DNA of 64,000 nucleotides from Peronospora farinosa (Eukaryota > Oomycota > Peronosporomycetes > Peronosporales > Peronosporaceae), in assembly GCA_947646735.1 (NCBI GenBank), contig CANTFK010000328.1:90981-154980 (forward strand). The letters run 5' to 3'. The notes beneath the pieces were generated by a model. That model saw only the letters and a list, made by a program, of their open reading frames with translations, searched no databases and was not told the origin of the DNA. Below, piece by piece: positions 42,679 to 54,166 of the stretch. Each line of letters opens with the position of its first letter. Position 1 is the stretch's first letter. A program made the translations under genes and the position numbers.

Positions 42679-43240
42679 TTTTAAAATGGTAGAACAAAGG
42701 TAGAAGGGAATCGTAAAGTTGCGCTTAAGTAAGTTACAACTGTAGATTGTGGTAGAATAAACGAATGCTATCTGATTCTGCATAGTTTTCATGACTTTGA
42801 CGGTGACCAACCAATTCTGTTGAGAATGTTATGTTACTCCCTGAGTTGGTTGTCAACCACAAGCAGCTCAACTTAATTTTTTTACGCCTATCGCAAAAAA
42901 AGACTACGATAGAGAGGAAGCTTGGACCACATTATAAAACTATCTTGGTGTTGTTAGAGGGGTGAACGTATAAGAGGACAAACCGTTCACGGTCTTTCAT
43001 CATAAGATCTCGTATAAGTTAACCATAAAGCTCATCCCATTTTTCCTTGACAACCAGTCGATCTATCCACTTATTGGCTCCTATCGTGCTCCGTACCCCC
43101 AATCACGATCCGTCATACTACCCACGCAGCGCATAATAAAATACTTGGATACCTAACTAAATACAAAAGTCGTTGACATTCTGAATTTCACCTCATACCC
43201 CACAAGACCCTTGAACTCGATTCAATTCGCCTTTTTTGCC
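42679..43240. promoter_or_regulatory. Divergent promoter region between unknown protein and SLC26 transporter
   Basis: 562 bp, AT-rich, no coding sequence recognised. It must serve the minus-strand gene at 42678 and the plus-strand gene at 43241. Confidence 0.5.
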
Positions 43241-45340
43241 ATGACATGGCTCGGTGCATTGGTCGGAATGCAACCACGTCGTGTAAGTGACCGCTTTGCA
43301 TTGCCCAAGCCAACGTGGAAGCAAAGAGTGCAGCACTACGCACCAATTTTCCGCTGGCTTCCAAATTACAGCATCAAACGCGACCTGAAATTCGATCTGG
43401 TAGCTGGAATCACTGTAGCTATGATGCTTATTCCTCAAGAGGTGTCACTTTCCACTATCATGCACGTACCAGCTCATCATGGACTCTACACAGCGGCTAC
43501 ATCTCCATTGGTGTACGCCATCTTCGGCTCCAGTACGGTACTGTCAGTGGCCAGTGGCTCTGAAGTGTCACTTCTAGTAGGCTCGACCCTTGAAAACATT
43601 GAAGACCAGGATGAACGCACAACCACCGGTATCCTTATGGCCTTTCTTAGTGGCTGTATTTTGCTGTTGGTCCGAATCTTAAACCTTAGTCAGATTGCCG
43701 ATTTCTTCTCCCGTCCAGTAATGGGCGGCTTTATCTCGGCCGGTGGGCTGCTCATTATGCTCTCGCAAGTCCCTAATGCTCTTGGTATTAAGGTCAAGTC
43801 GTCAGAGTATCCCCCTATGAAAGTGAACGAGGTGTTTAAAAACATCGATAACATCAACTTCAATGCCTTCGCAGTCGCTACACTGTCTTGTCTCTACTTG
43901 ATCGGTATCAAGATGATCAAAAGGCACTTCTTTCCGTCCCCCGTGCTCATGCAGCTTTTTGAAAGTGATACGCCACGGACAAAGGAACACGGCAAAGTTG
44001 AAGAGGAAGAACGTTTCGTGCCGCCTGTGACCAATCCAGGTCATGGATTTTCACTCACTGACCAGCAGTACACGGCGTACCAGGCACAGCACACTCCTCA
44101 GGAGGAACAAGGGTCGCTGATCGATGCTCGAAAAAAAGCTTGGCTTACGGTGGAGCAACCCAAGTCCCAGGGAGTTTTACTAGGCATTTTCCTCATGCGC
44201 ACGATATGCGACCTCGGCCCGTTGGTGGTTTGCATCTTCGGTGGCATTGTCGGCTATGTGCTGGGACCCTCGCACTTGAAGTTGACGGGTAATATTCCTG
44301 GTGGCTTCCCTGAGCCGAGGGTACCATGGTACGGCTTTAACTCTAACTTGATCGACAGTGACCGCTTCGGCACGATCTTCTACCACGCAGCTACGGTGTC
44401 GATCGTTGTGTTCCTGTCAAGTATTGCTATGGCCAAACGCTTGGCTATTCAGCGTGGAGAAGACATTAACACGGAGCAGGAGCTGACTGGTATTGGTATT
44501 GCCAGCGTCGTCTGCGGGTTTTTTCAAGCCATGCCCCCTACGGGCGGTATGTCTCGCACAGCAGTGAACCTACAGAACGCTCACACGCAGCTGGCATCGA
44601 TCGTCACGTGCCTGATCGTGGTGATGGCTTTGTACACATTGACAGGTACGCTGTACTACCTGCCGAGCGCGACTCTGGCATCGATTATTATCGTGGCTGG
44701 CTGGACTTTGGTCGAGTTCCATGAGGCCAAGTGGCTGTTCCGAGTGAAGCGCGACGAGTTTTTCGTGTGGACGGCGTCGTTCGTTATGACCCTGGGTTTG
44801 GGTGTGCTAAACGGTTTGATTGCTTCCATCGTTTGCTCCGTCCTCGCTCTCATGTGGAAGTCCAAGGTGCAGCCGGTTGCCATATTGGGTGAACTGGACA
44901 ATGGCAGCTACGTCGACCGTGAGAGATTCCCAGAGGCGAACCATTTAGGCGATATCATTGCCATCCGTGTGGAAAATTCGCTATACTTTGCCAACTGTGA
45001 GCGTGTGGCACAGTTTATCGACCGTGAGATGGTTCGCCTGCAAATGCTAGGTATCACCACTCGGGGTGTTATATTAGACACGTTCCACATGAACGACATG
45101 GATGCCACAACGATTCAGGTGTTGTCTGACATTCAGGAGAAGCTGGCGGTACGCAAGGTGCGCTTTGCCGTCGCGAACGCCAAGAGCCGCTTGTACGACA
45201 TGTTGGCAGCCACGAACCTGCTCAAGCGAATTCTGGCGAATGACCCAACCATTTCATTAGAGGATGCTGTGCGCATGCTGCGCGAATTGCCACCTCTTGC
45301 AAACACGTCGAGGTCATCAGGGTCAGGTACCCCGGTATAA
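43241..45340 (+). CDS. SLC26/SulP anion transporter with STAS domain
   Basis: 699 residues from ATG 43241; an in-frame TTG upstream is rejected. The N-terminal SulP signature region reads FDLVAGITVAMMLIPQEVSL, followed by GLYTAATSPLVYAIFGSS. About ten to twelve hydrophobic segments follow, including ADFFSRPVMGGFISAGGLLI and the second conserved block AMPPTGGMSRTAVNLQ. A hydrophilic insert of about 65 residues (about 235-300, acidic with PRTKEHGKVEEEE) splits the membrane domain. The C-terminal STAS domain is at about 570-665. Expected to be a plasma- or organelle-membrane sulfate/anion transporter or exchanger. The membrane domain is complete and the length is normal. No splice sites are needed. 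Confidence 0.93.
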   Translation: MTWLGALVGMQPRRVSDRFALPKPTWKQRVQHYAPIFRWLPNYSIKRDLKFDLVAGITVAMMLIPQEVSLSTIMHVPAHHGLYTAATSPLVYAIFGSSTVLSVASGSEVSLLVGSTLENIEDQDERTTTGILMAFLSGCILLLVRILNLSQIADFFSRPVMGGFISAGGLLIMLSQVPNALGIKVKSSEYPPMKVNEVFKNIDNINFNAFAVATLSCLYLIGIKMIKRHFFPSPVLMQLFESDTPRTKEHGKVEEEERFVPPVTNPGHGFSLTDQQYTAYQAQHTPQEEQGSLIDARKKAWLTVEQPKSQGVLLGIFLMRTICDLGPLVVCIFGGIVGYVLGPSHLKLTGNIPGGFPEPRVPWYGFNSNLIDSDRFGTIFYHAATVSIVVFLSSIAMAKRLAIQRGEDINTEQELTGIGIASVVCGFFQAMPPTGGMSRTAVNLQNAHTQLASIVTCLIVVMALYTLTGTLYYLPSATLASIIIVAGWTLVEFHEAKWLFRVKRDEFFVWTASFVMTLGLGVLNGLIASIVCSVLALMWKSKVQPVAILGELDNGSYVDRERFPEANHLGDIIAIRVENSLYFANCERVAQFIDREMVRLQMLGITTRGVILDTFHMNDMDATTIQVLSDIQEKLAVRKVRFAVANAKSRLYDMLAATNLLKRILANDPTISLEDAVRMLRELPPLANTSRSSGSGTPV

Positions 45341-45596
45341 CGAGCAAGTGGAAACGTGATAATGAAAAGGAAGGAAGGGGAAGGCTACTGAGGCGGATGC
45401 ATGTCCCCCTCATTCGTGCAGCCGAAGTGTGACGTCTTGCGTAGTGTGAATTAATGATCAAGTGTCTTATATTTTTCAAGCTATCTGCTTGCCTTTGTGT
45501 TATCAGAGTCACCTGTAGTGCTAGAGTTCCAGGCATTTTCGATAGCCTTGTCAATGATGGCATATGCCCGGACCAGCTCGGATACCTTCGACCTGC

Positions 45597-46310
45597 CTAC
45601 GATATCACCGACTGATTCATGCCGTGACCCGCGTAAGTTGGACTCGAATTGCCCGTAAGCTTTTCCTTCACATCATTCACCGCCTCCTTCGCACGTTCCA
45701 CGATAGAGTATGATGACAACGACTTCTCCGCAGCGGTGATCTGGTGGCTCAATACGTTGAGGTTGAAGTTATCGCTCAACGTTCTTTTCACCACCATTTC
45801 CACAGTGACGAGGTTGCTCAATACGCAACCGCCTTGATGTCCAGCCTGGTAGTTGCTCTTCCCAAAGACATCTCTTTGTACGTCCTTCTCCATCTCGTCC
45901 TTGCCATTGACAGCGCTTTCCATTGCACCCTTGACATCCGACGAATGCGAGTGTTTCTCATCGTACCTTTGAGCTGTCACAATCAAGACGTCCATGGCTA
46001 AAGTGATAGCATTCATCGCTGTGCGAGCAGATGCCACCCCCTCTTTGGATGGTTTGTGGCTTTCATGGATCTGACGGGCCACACTCTTCAGATCCGCGGA
46101 TACATCTTTCGCATGTCGAATGTCGCTTCGCATGTGCAATCTGGCCGTGTGGAGAAGGTGGTTGCCATGTTGACTATCGTACTCCGACAGGTTGTTCTTA
46201 AGAGTCTTAAGGCACTTGACCGCGTCATCCGCAGTAATAGTCAAGACTTGTGCCAAGGAGGCAAATTCCTTCTCAGCAGTGATGTCGAGTTCCATAGTAG
46301 ACTTGCCCAT
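45597..46310 (-). CDS. Unknown helical protein, member of a local paralogue pair
   Basis: 237 residues from ATG 46310 (MGKSTMELDITAEKEF). A helical N-terminal half carries a block also found in the divergent neighbour at 46774: CLKTL-x2-NL-x2-YD-x2-HG, then LRSDIR-like and AxDL-x4-R-I. The C-terminal half is Asp/Lys-rich and helical (VERAKEAVNDVKEKLTG). No signal peptide and no named domain. Its 3' end is 256 bp from the transporter stop (convergent). Confidence 0.65.
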   Translation of the reverse strand: MGKSTMELDITAEKEFASLAQVLTITADDAVKCLKTLKNNLSEYDSQHGNHLLHTARLHMRSDIRHAKDVSADLKSVARQIHESHKPSKEGVASARTAMNAITLAMDVLIVTAQRYDEKHSHSSDVKGAMESAVNGKDEMEKDVQRDVFGKSNYQAGHQGGCVLSNLVTVEMVVKRTLSDNFNLNVLSHQITAAEKSLSSYSIVERAKEAVNDVKEKLTGNSSPTYAGHGMNQSVIS

Positions 46311-46773
46311 TGTTGATGTATAGAGATCAGAGTGTGTGGTGTTGGTTTGTGCACTTTCAGTCACGTTTCGAAATGATCATTTGAAAAGTTTGCAACAAGG
46401 TCATTGCGGGATGAGATCATGCTACCGTTCGAATGGTGGGTGTCCATTAAAAATAGCATTCTCAACGTTGAAGTTTTTTTACGTCCACGTTGGCAGACAA
46501 ATTCCGTAGAATGATGTTTATGATGTATGTCAAGATAGTTGTCACCGATCGGTCAGCGTAATATAGATGGAGACATGCGCAGATAAGATTTATGAACCTT
46601 GACTTTGGTCGTAAATTTATCTCTCATCTACAACATTCCGTTCGTTCTTCGCGTCGCATAGTGATGAGTTGTATCACTTTCAGTCTTTCAGCTATCATTT
46701 CTCAGCCGAAGAAGGCGTAAGATCATTTGGAATCGTGGTTGCACAGACAAACACAAGAATCTATACTAGACGC
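46311..46773. promoter_or_regulatory. Shared region between divergent paralogues
   Basis: 463 bp between the two head-to-head paralogous genes. It likely carries both promoters. No motif can be assigned with confidence. Confidence 0.45.
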
Positions 46774-47076
46774 ATGGAAAAAGCTGCTGACCTTATTAAA
46801 CAAGAGTTCTTGAAATTGAAGGTCTTGCTCGTCCAGACGGCAAATGACGTTACCAAATGCCTCAAGACTTTAAACATGAACCTTGGCAAGTACGATAGAC
46901 GTCATGGACTTTACTTCCGTAGTACGTCCAAGTACTCTCTGAGAAGTGACATTCGAGTCGTGAAAGAATTGGCTGTGGACTTACGATACGCGGCCAAGCG
47001 GATCTATAAAAACAAAAACCCAACCAAGTCGGAGATATATACTTCCGTATCTTCAAAAATACGGAAGTTTGCTTGA
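46774..47076 (+). CDS. Short divergent paralogue of the 45597-46310 protein, probably truncated
   Basis: 100 residues from ATG 46774 (MEKAADLIKQEFLKLK). It aligns with the first ~90 residues of the neighbour: TANDVTKCLKTLNMNLGKYD versus TADDAVKCLKTLKNNLSEYD, then HG and SDIR in the same places. It stops after KSEIYTSVSSKIRKFA, where the neighbour continues for about 130 residues, so it is a shortened copy or one broken by a stop. The frame is open upstream to a TTG at 46669. Confidence 0.5.
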   Translation: MEKAADLIKQEFLKLKVLLVQTANDVTKCLKTLNMNLGKYDRRHGLYFRSTSKYSLRSDIRVVKELAVDLRYAAKRIYKNKNPTKSEIYTSVSSKIRKFA

Positions 47077-47343
47077 AGACTAAGGTCTCTGCTTTATCAT
47101 GATGTTATCAAGCGGAAGGTATTCAGGCATCATAAAAAGGTAACGTTTCATTCGTATGTCAATGGGGTTTCATGACTACCGCTGGATCACATGCATTAAG
47201 GTATCTGATAGTCTTTCGTTGCATCGTCTCCTTATGAATATGTGAAAGATCAGGAGGGTTAGAAGGTGAGGCATATTTAAGTACGCTTACGACCTATTAT
47301 ATCCTGTCGCCAGGTAACAGAGTTTACCGTGGCGACTTCTACT
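47077..47343. other. Sequence between the paralogue and the LINE tail
   Basis: Presumably the 3' end of the LINE (minus strand) and host flank. No poly-T marking a LINE tail was found. Confidence 0.3.
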
Positions 47344-47467
47344 TTAAGTACTAGGTGGAAATAGTCCTCGAACAGCCGATCGCCGTCGCGCAGAGTCTTG
47401 TCTCGAGATGATCAGGTTCCGTAGCGTCATCGCGGGTCCCTGGGGTTCGTGGTTTTCGGATCCCTGG
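47344..47467 (-). pseudogene. C-terminal tail of the LINE ORF at the left edge of the array
   Basis: Reading leftwards from 47467 the minus strand encodes GSENHEPQGPAMTLRNLIIS and stops at 47344-47346. The repeated piece SENHEPQ is also the last coding part of each 709-bp spacer, so the LTR at 47468 interrupts one LINE frame here. A short duplication in the LINE (CCTGGGGTTCGTGGTTTTCG) occurs on both sides of the first LTR. Confidence 0.65.
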
Positions 47468-48790
47468 TGTAGACGGGCAATTCTACGAAGTTGCCTCGTA
47501 CTACGAGCACACACCTTATGCACAAGCGAGGAAGCGGTTATACCGTCTTACCTTCGCGTGCGAGGGTGGTTAGGAGGTTGGTCGACTGCTTAAGCAGTCG
47601 TACCACCAGTTGCCTCTCGCTTAAGCGAGAGTGCAACGAACTTCTTAACACTAGAGCACCGACGTCACGCAGAAGTCTTTCAACTTCTCGTGCGTGGTGC
47701 GTTTGTTTAAGTAAATTCAAGACTGAGCTATATTTAATTAATCATAACTAAATATATACTTACCTACTGATTGGCTATATATATATATATATATATATAT
47801 AGATAGATCGGATATGCGACTCTTTAGAAGCGTATCCTGTCGAATGATCTTAAGTCTAGATTTAAGATCGCAACTGACGTCCTTCTGAGACGTCGTGATG
47901 CCTAGCTTCAACTAGCGTCATCCCTTCTTATGTGAATCCATCAATGGATATCACATTCACGAGGGTGGATCACATTTGTGTATCGCACCCAAGTGACAGG
48001 TCAAAAGTAATCATGGATACTTTTAGACCAAACATTAAGTATATTACTTAGTGTTTACGTGTAACTAGATGCCCTGTTACACCTGGGGTTCGTGGTTTTC
48101 GGATTGAGAGGCCTCCAGCCAGTGGTTGACATCATGGTCAAGGAATGCCGAAGCCTCCGTGACAACACCTTCCTCCGCGGAAGCGTTCACTTGTATAGAG
48201 GCTCCGGATTTATATAACGATATTCGCCAGTCGATCCACCATTTTGTTGTATGAGCGATAGTGGTGTCCCCAGCTGGAGACATTGATATCGTCAGCAATG
48301 GATCTTGCCTCTCGGAATAGCAGCGCCAGGTGTGGCTTGAGTCGAGAACGGTGCTTCCGAAGTTGCGAAAGCACAAGCGAACTGTCCCCACGGGTGAGTA
48401 GCCGCTAGCCTTCGCTTATCGAAGCCCGTGCAAGAGCCTCTAGTATTCAGCAACATTGTAAGTGGCATTTGCAGAACCGTAGGCCATGCTCGATAACCCA
48501 CAAGACGCATGCTGCGTGCGGAATGTGAAGTCGGACAATGACGGATCCTGCTCCGCCCGGTCCAGGATTTCCTCTTGACCCCCGTCGAAAAAAGCAGGTA
48601 GAAACCCCCAGATAAATTGTCACGCGGTAGCAGTCGCAAGGGAGGTAGATTGTTAAAGCCGATGAGGGTATCAGCAAGCGCCGACCGTACTCGTGCAAAC
48701 AGTTGTCAATCTGCCCCCATGTCCGGCTGGTATGTTGAGCTTCGAAACCGTGTAACCGCTCGCCGAAATTATGTCCTGGATCCCGCGCTG
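47468..48790 (-). repeat. Array unit 1: LTR 47468-48081, spacer 48082-48790
   Basis: The LTR is flanked on both sides by CCTGG (47463-47467 and 48082-48086), a 5-bp target duplication, so it is a genuine solo LTR. The spacer (minus strand) is a LINE RNase H fragment: GGSRGNPGPGGAG near 48560-48600, then in another frame GDSSLVLSQLRKH, SSWGHHYRSYNKMVDRLAN ending in a stop near 48210. At least two frameshifts. Spacer haplotype A (GAGTCG, CCTTCC), TAGGCC. Confidence 0.9.
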
Positions 48791-50107
48791 TGTAGACGGG
48801 CAATTCTACGAAGTTGCCTCGTACTACGAGCACACACCTTATGCACAAGCGAGGAAGCGGTTATACCGTCTTACCTTCGCGTGCGAGGGTGGTTAGGAGG
48901 TTGGTCGACTGCTTAAGCAGTCGTACCACCAGTTGCCTCTCGCTTAAGCGAGAGTGCAACGAACTTCTTAACACTAGAGCACCGACGTCACGCAGAAGTC
49001 TTTCAACTTCTCGTGCGTGGTGCGTTTGTTTAAGTAAATTCAAGACTGAGCTATATTTAATTAATCATAACTAAATATATACTTACCTACTGATTGGCTA
49101 TATATATATATATATATAGATAGATCGGATATGCGACTCTTTAGAAGCGTATCCTGTCGAATGATCTTAAGTCTAGATTTAAGATCGCAACTGACGTCCT
49201 TCTGAGACGTCGTGATGCCTAGCTTCAACTAGCGTCATCCCTTCTTATGTGAATCCATCAATGGATATCACATTCACGAGGGTGGATCACATTTGTGTAT
49301 CGCACCCAAGTGACAGGTCAAAAGTAATCATGGATACTTTTAGACCAAACATTAAGTATATTACTTAGTGTTTACGTGTAACTAGATGCCCTGTTACACC
49401 TGGGGTTCGTGGTTTTCGGATTGAGAGGCCTCCAGCCAGTGGTTGACATCATGGTCAAGGAATGCCGAAGCCTCCGTGACAACACCTTCCTCCGCGGAAG
49501 CGTTCACTTGTATAGAGGCTCCGGATTTATATAACGATATTCGCCAGTCGATCCACCATTTTGTTGTATGAGCGATAGTGGTGTCCCCAGCTGGAGACAT
49601 TGATATCGTCAGCAATGGATCTTGCCTCTAGGAATAGCAGCGCCAGGTGTGGCTTGAGTCGAGAACGGTGCTTCCGAAGTTGCGAAAGCACAAGCGAACT
49701 GTCCCCACGGGTGAGTAGCCGCTAGCCTTCGCTTATCGAAGCCCGTGCAAGAGCCTCTAGTATTCAGCAACATTGTAAGTGGCATTTGCAGAACCGTAGG
49801 TCATGCTCGATAACCCACAAGACGCATGCTGCGTGCGGAATGTGAAGTCGGACAATGACGGATCCTGCTCCGCCCGGTCCAGGATTTCCTCTTGACCCCC
49901 GTCGAAAAAAGCAGGTAGAAACCCCCAGATAAATTGTCACGCGGTAGCAGTCGCAAGGGAGGTAGATTGTTAAAGCCGATGAGGGTATCAGCAAGCGCCG
50001 ACCGTACTCGTGCAAACAGTTGTCAATCTGCCCCCATGTCCGGCTGGTATGTTGAGCTTCGAAACCGTGTAACCGCTCGCCGAAATTATGTCCTGGATCC
50101 CGCGCTG
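48791..50107 (-). repeat. Array unit 2: LTR 48791-49398, spacer 49399-50107
   Basis: Spacer haplotype A with TAGGTC and a private CCTCTAGG (others CCTCTCGG). LTR carries the GAATGATC variant. Confidence 0.9.
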
Positions 50108-50414
50108 TGTAGACGGGCAATTCTACGAAGTTGCCTCGTACTACGAGCACACACCTTATGCACAAGCGAGGAAGCGGTTATACCGTCTTACCTTCGCGTG
50201 AGAGGGTGGTTAGGAGGTTGGTCGACTGCTTAAGCAGTCGTACCACCAGTTGCCTCTCGCTTAAGCGAGAGTGCAACGAACTTCTTAACACTAGAGCACC
50301 GACGCCACGCAGAAGTCTTTCAACTTCTCGTGCGTGGTGCGTTTGTTTAAGTAAATTCAAGACTGAGCTATATTTAATTAATCATAACTAAATATATACT
50401 TACCTACTGATTGG

Positions 50415-50485
<71 letters not shown>

Positions 50486-51484
50486 ATATATAGATAGATA
50501 GATCGGATATGCGACTCTTTAGAAGCGTATCCTGTCGCATGATCTTAAGTCTAGATTTAAGATCGCAACTGACGTCCTTCTGAGACGTCGTGATGCCTAG
50601 CTTTAACTTGCGTCATCCCTTCTTATGTGAATCCATCAATGGATATCACATTCACGAGGGTGGATCACATTTGTGTATCGCACCCAAGTGACAGGTCAAA
50701 GTAATCATGGATACTTTTAGACCAAACATTAAGTATATTACTTAGTGTTTACGTGTAACTAGATGCCCTGTTACACCTGGGGTTCGTGGTTTTCGGATTG
50801 AGAGGCCTCCAGCCAGTGATTGACATCATGGTCAAGGAATGCCGAAACCTCCGTGACAACACCTTTCTCCGCGGAAGCGTTCACTTGTATAGAGGCTCCG
50901 GATTTATATAACGATATTCGCCAGTCGATCCACCATTTTGTTGTATGAGCGATAGTGGTGTCCCCAGCTGGAGACATTGATATCGTCAGCAATGGATCTT
51001 GCCTCTCGGAATAGCAGCGCCAGGTGTGGCTTGCGTCGAGAACGGTGCTTCCGAAGTTGCGAAAGCACAAGCGAACTGTCCCCACGGGTGAGTAGCCGCT
51101 AGCCTTCGCTTATCGAAGCCCGTGCAAGAGCCTCTAGTATTCAGCAACATTGTAAGTGGCATTTGCAGAACCGTAGGCCATGCTCGATAACCCACAAGAC
51201 GCATGCTGCGTGCGGAATGTGAAGTCGGACAATGACGGATCCTGCTCCGCCCGGTCCAGGATTTCCTCTTGACCCCCGTCGAAAAAAGCAGGTAGAAACC
51301 CCCAGATAAATTGTCACGCGGTAGCAGTCGCAAGGGAGGTAGATTGTTAAAGCCGATGAGGGTATCAGCAAGCGCCGACCGTACTCGTGCAAACAGTTGT
51401 CAATCTGCCCCCATGTCCGGCTGGTATGTTGAGCTTCGAAACCGTGTAACCGCTCGCCGAAAGTATGTCCTGGATCCCGCGCTG
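50108..51484 (-). repeat. Array unit 3: LTR 50108-50775, spacer 50776-51484
   Basis: Longest LTR (668 bp), with a TA run of about 70 bp from 50415 to about 50482. Private bases GCGTGAGAGG and GACGCCACG. Spacer haplotype B (GCGTCG, CTTTCTCC, AGTGATTG, GAAACC) with private GAAAGTATG. Confidence 0.9.
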
Positions 51485-51789
51485 TGTAGACGGGCAATTC
51501 TACGAAGTTGCCTCGTACTACGAGCACACACCTTATGCACAAGCGAGGAAGCGGTTATACCGTCTTACCTTCGCGTGCGAGGGTGGTTAGGAGGTTGGTC
51601 GACTGCTTAAGCAGTCGTACCACCAGTTGCCTCTCGCTTAAGCGAGAGTGCAACGAACTTCTTAACACTAGAGCACCGACGTCACGCAGAAGTCTTTCAA
51701 CTTCTCGTGCGTGGTGCGTTTGTTTAAGTAAATTCAAGACTGAGCTATATTTAATTAATCATAACTAAATATATACTTACCTACTGATT

Positions 51790-51851
<62 letters not shown>

Positions 51852-52841
51852 TAGATAGATCGGATATGCGACTCTTTAGAAGCGTATCCTGTCGCATGAT
51901 CTTAAGTCTAGATTTAAGATCGCAACTGACGTCCTTCTGAGACGTCGTGATGCCTAGCTTTAACTTGCGTCATCCCTTCTTATGTGAATCCATCAATGGA
52001 TATCACATTCACGAGGGTGGATCACATTTGTGTATCGCACCCAAGTGACAGGTCAAAGTAATCATGGATACTTTTAGACCAAACATTAAGTATATTACTT
52101 AGTGTTTACGTGTAACTAGATGCCCTGTTACACCTGGGGTTCGTGGTTTTCGGATTGAGAGGCCTCCAGCCAGTGATTGACATCATGGTCAAGGAATGCC
52201 GAAACCTCCGTGACAACACCTTTCTCCGCGGAAGCGTTCACTTGTATAGAGGCTCCGGATTTATATAACGATATTCGCCAGTCGATCCACCATTTTGTTG
52301 TATGAGCGATAGTGGTGTCCCCAGCTGGAGACATTGATATCGTCAGCAATGGATCTTGCCTCTCGGAATAGCAGCGCCAGGTGTGGCTTGCGTCGAGAAC
52401 GGTGCTTCCGAAGTTGCGAAAGCACAAGCGAACTGTCCCCACGGGTGAGTAGCCGCTAGCCTTCGCTTATCGAAGCCCGTGCAAGAGCCTCTAGTATTCA
52501 GCAACATTGTAAGTGGCATTTGCAGAACCGTAGGCCATGCTCGATAACCCACAAGACGCATGCTGCGTGCGGAATGTGAAGTCGGACAATGACGGATCCT
52601 GCTCCGCCCGGTCCAGGATTTCCTCTTGACCCCCGTCGAAAAAAGCAGGTAGAAACCCCCAGATAAATTGTCACGCGGTAGCAGTCGCAAGGGAGGTAGA
52701 TTGTTAAAGCCGATGAGGGTATCAGCAAGCGCCGACCGTACTCGTGCAAACAGTTGTCAATCTGCCCCCATGTCCGGCTGGTATGTTGAGCTTCGAAACC
52801 GTGTAACCGCTCGCCGAAATTATGTCCTGGATCCCGCGCTG
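51485..52841 (-). repeat. Array unit 4: LTR 51485-52132, spacer 52133-52841
   Basis: Second-longest TA run (from about 51793 to 51848). Shares with unit 3 the LTR variant CTTTAACTTGCGTC and spacer haplotype B including GAAACC, so units 3 and 4 are sister copies. Confidence 0.9.
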
Positions 52842-54166
52842 TGTAGACGGGCAATTCTACGAAGTTGCCTCGTACTACGAGCACACACCTTATGCACAAG
52901 CGAGGAAGCGGTTATACCGTCTTACCTTCGCGTGCGAGGGTGGTTAGGAGGTTGGTCGACTGCTTAAGCAGTCGTACCACCAGTTGCCTCTCGCTTAAGC
53001 GAGAGTGCAACGAACTTCTTAACACTAGAGCACCGACGTCACGCAGAAGTCTTTCAACTTCTCGTGCGTGGTGCGTTTGTTTAAGTAAATTCAAGACTGA
53101 GCTATATTTAATTAATCATAACTAAATATATACTTACCTACTGATTGGCTATATATATATATATATATATATAGATAGATAGATCGGATATGCGACTCTT
53201 TAGAAGCGTATCCTGTCGAATGATCTTAAGTCTAGATTTAAGATCGCAACTGACGTCCTTCTGAGACGTCGTGATGCCTAGCTTCAACTAGCGTCATCCC
53301 TTCTTATGTGAATCCATCAATGGATATCACATTCACGAGGGTGGATCACATTTGTGTATCGCACCCAAGTGACAGGTCAAAAGTAATCATGGATACTTTT
53401 AGACCAAACATTAAGTATATTACTTAGTGTTTACGTGTAACTAGATGCCCTGTTACACCTGGGGTTCGTGGTTTTCGGATTGAGAGGCCTCCAGCCAGTG
53501 GTTGACATCATGGTCAAGGAATGCCGAAGCCTCCGTGACAACACCTTCCTCCGCGGAAGCGTTCACTTGTATAGAGGCTCCGGATTTATATAACGATATT
53601 CGCCAGTCGATCCACCATTTTGTTGTATGAGCGATAGTGGTGTCCCCAGCTGGAGACATTGATATCGTCAGCAATGGATCTTGCCTCTCGGAATAGCAGC
53701 GCCAGGTGTGGCTTGAGTCGAGAACGGTGCTTCCGAAGTTGCGAAAGCACAAGCGAACTGTCCCCACGGGTGAGTAGCCGCTAGCCTTCGCTTATCGAAG
53801 CCCGTGCAAGAGCCTCTAGTATTCAGCAACATTGTAAGTGGCATTTGCAGAACCGTAGGCCATGCTCGATAACCCACAAGACGCATGCTGCGTGCGGAAT
53901 GTGAAGTCGGACAATGACGGATCCTGCTCCGCCCGGTCCAGGATTTCCTCTTGACCCCCGTCGAAAAAAGCAGGTAGAAACCCCCAGATAAATTGTCACG
54001 CGGTAGCAGTCGCAAGGGAGGTAGATTGTTAAAGCCGATGAGGGTATCAGCAAGCGCCGACCGTACTCGTGCAAACAGTTGTCAATCTGCCCCCATGTCC
54101 GGCTGGTATGTTGAGCTTCGAAACCGTGTAACCGCTCGCCGAAATTATGTCCTGGATCCCGCGCTG
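52842..54166 (-). repeat. Array unit 5: LTR 52842-53457, spacer 53458-54166
   Basis: Spacer haplotype A, TAGGCC. LTR has the 4-A variant (CAAAAGTAATC) shared with units 1 and 2. Confidence 0.9.
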
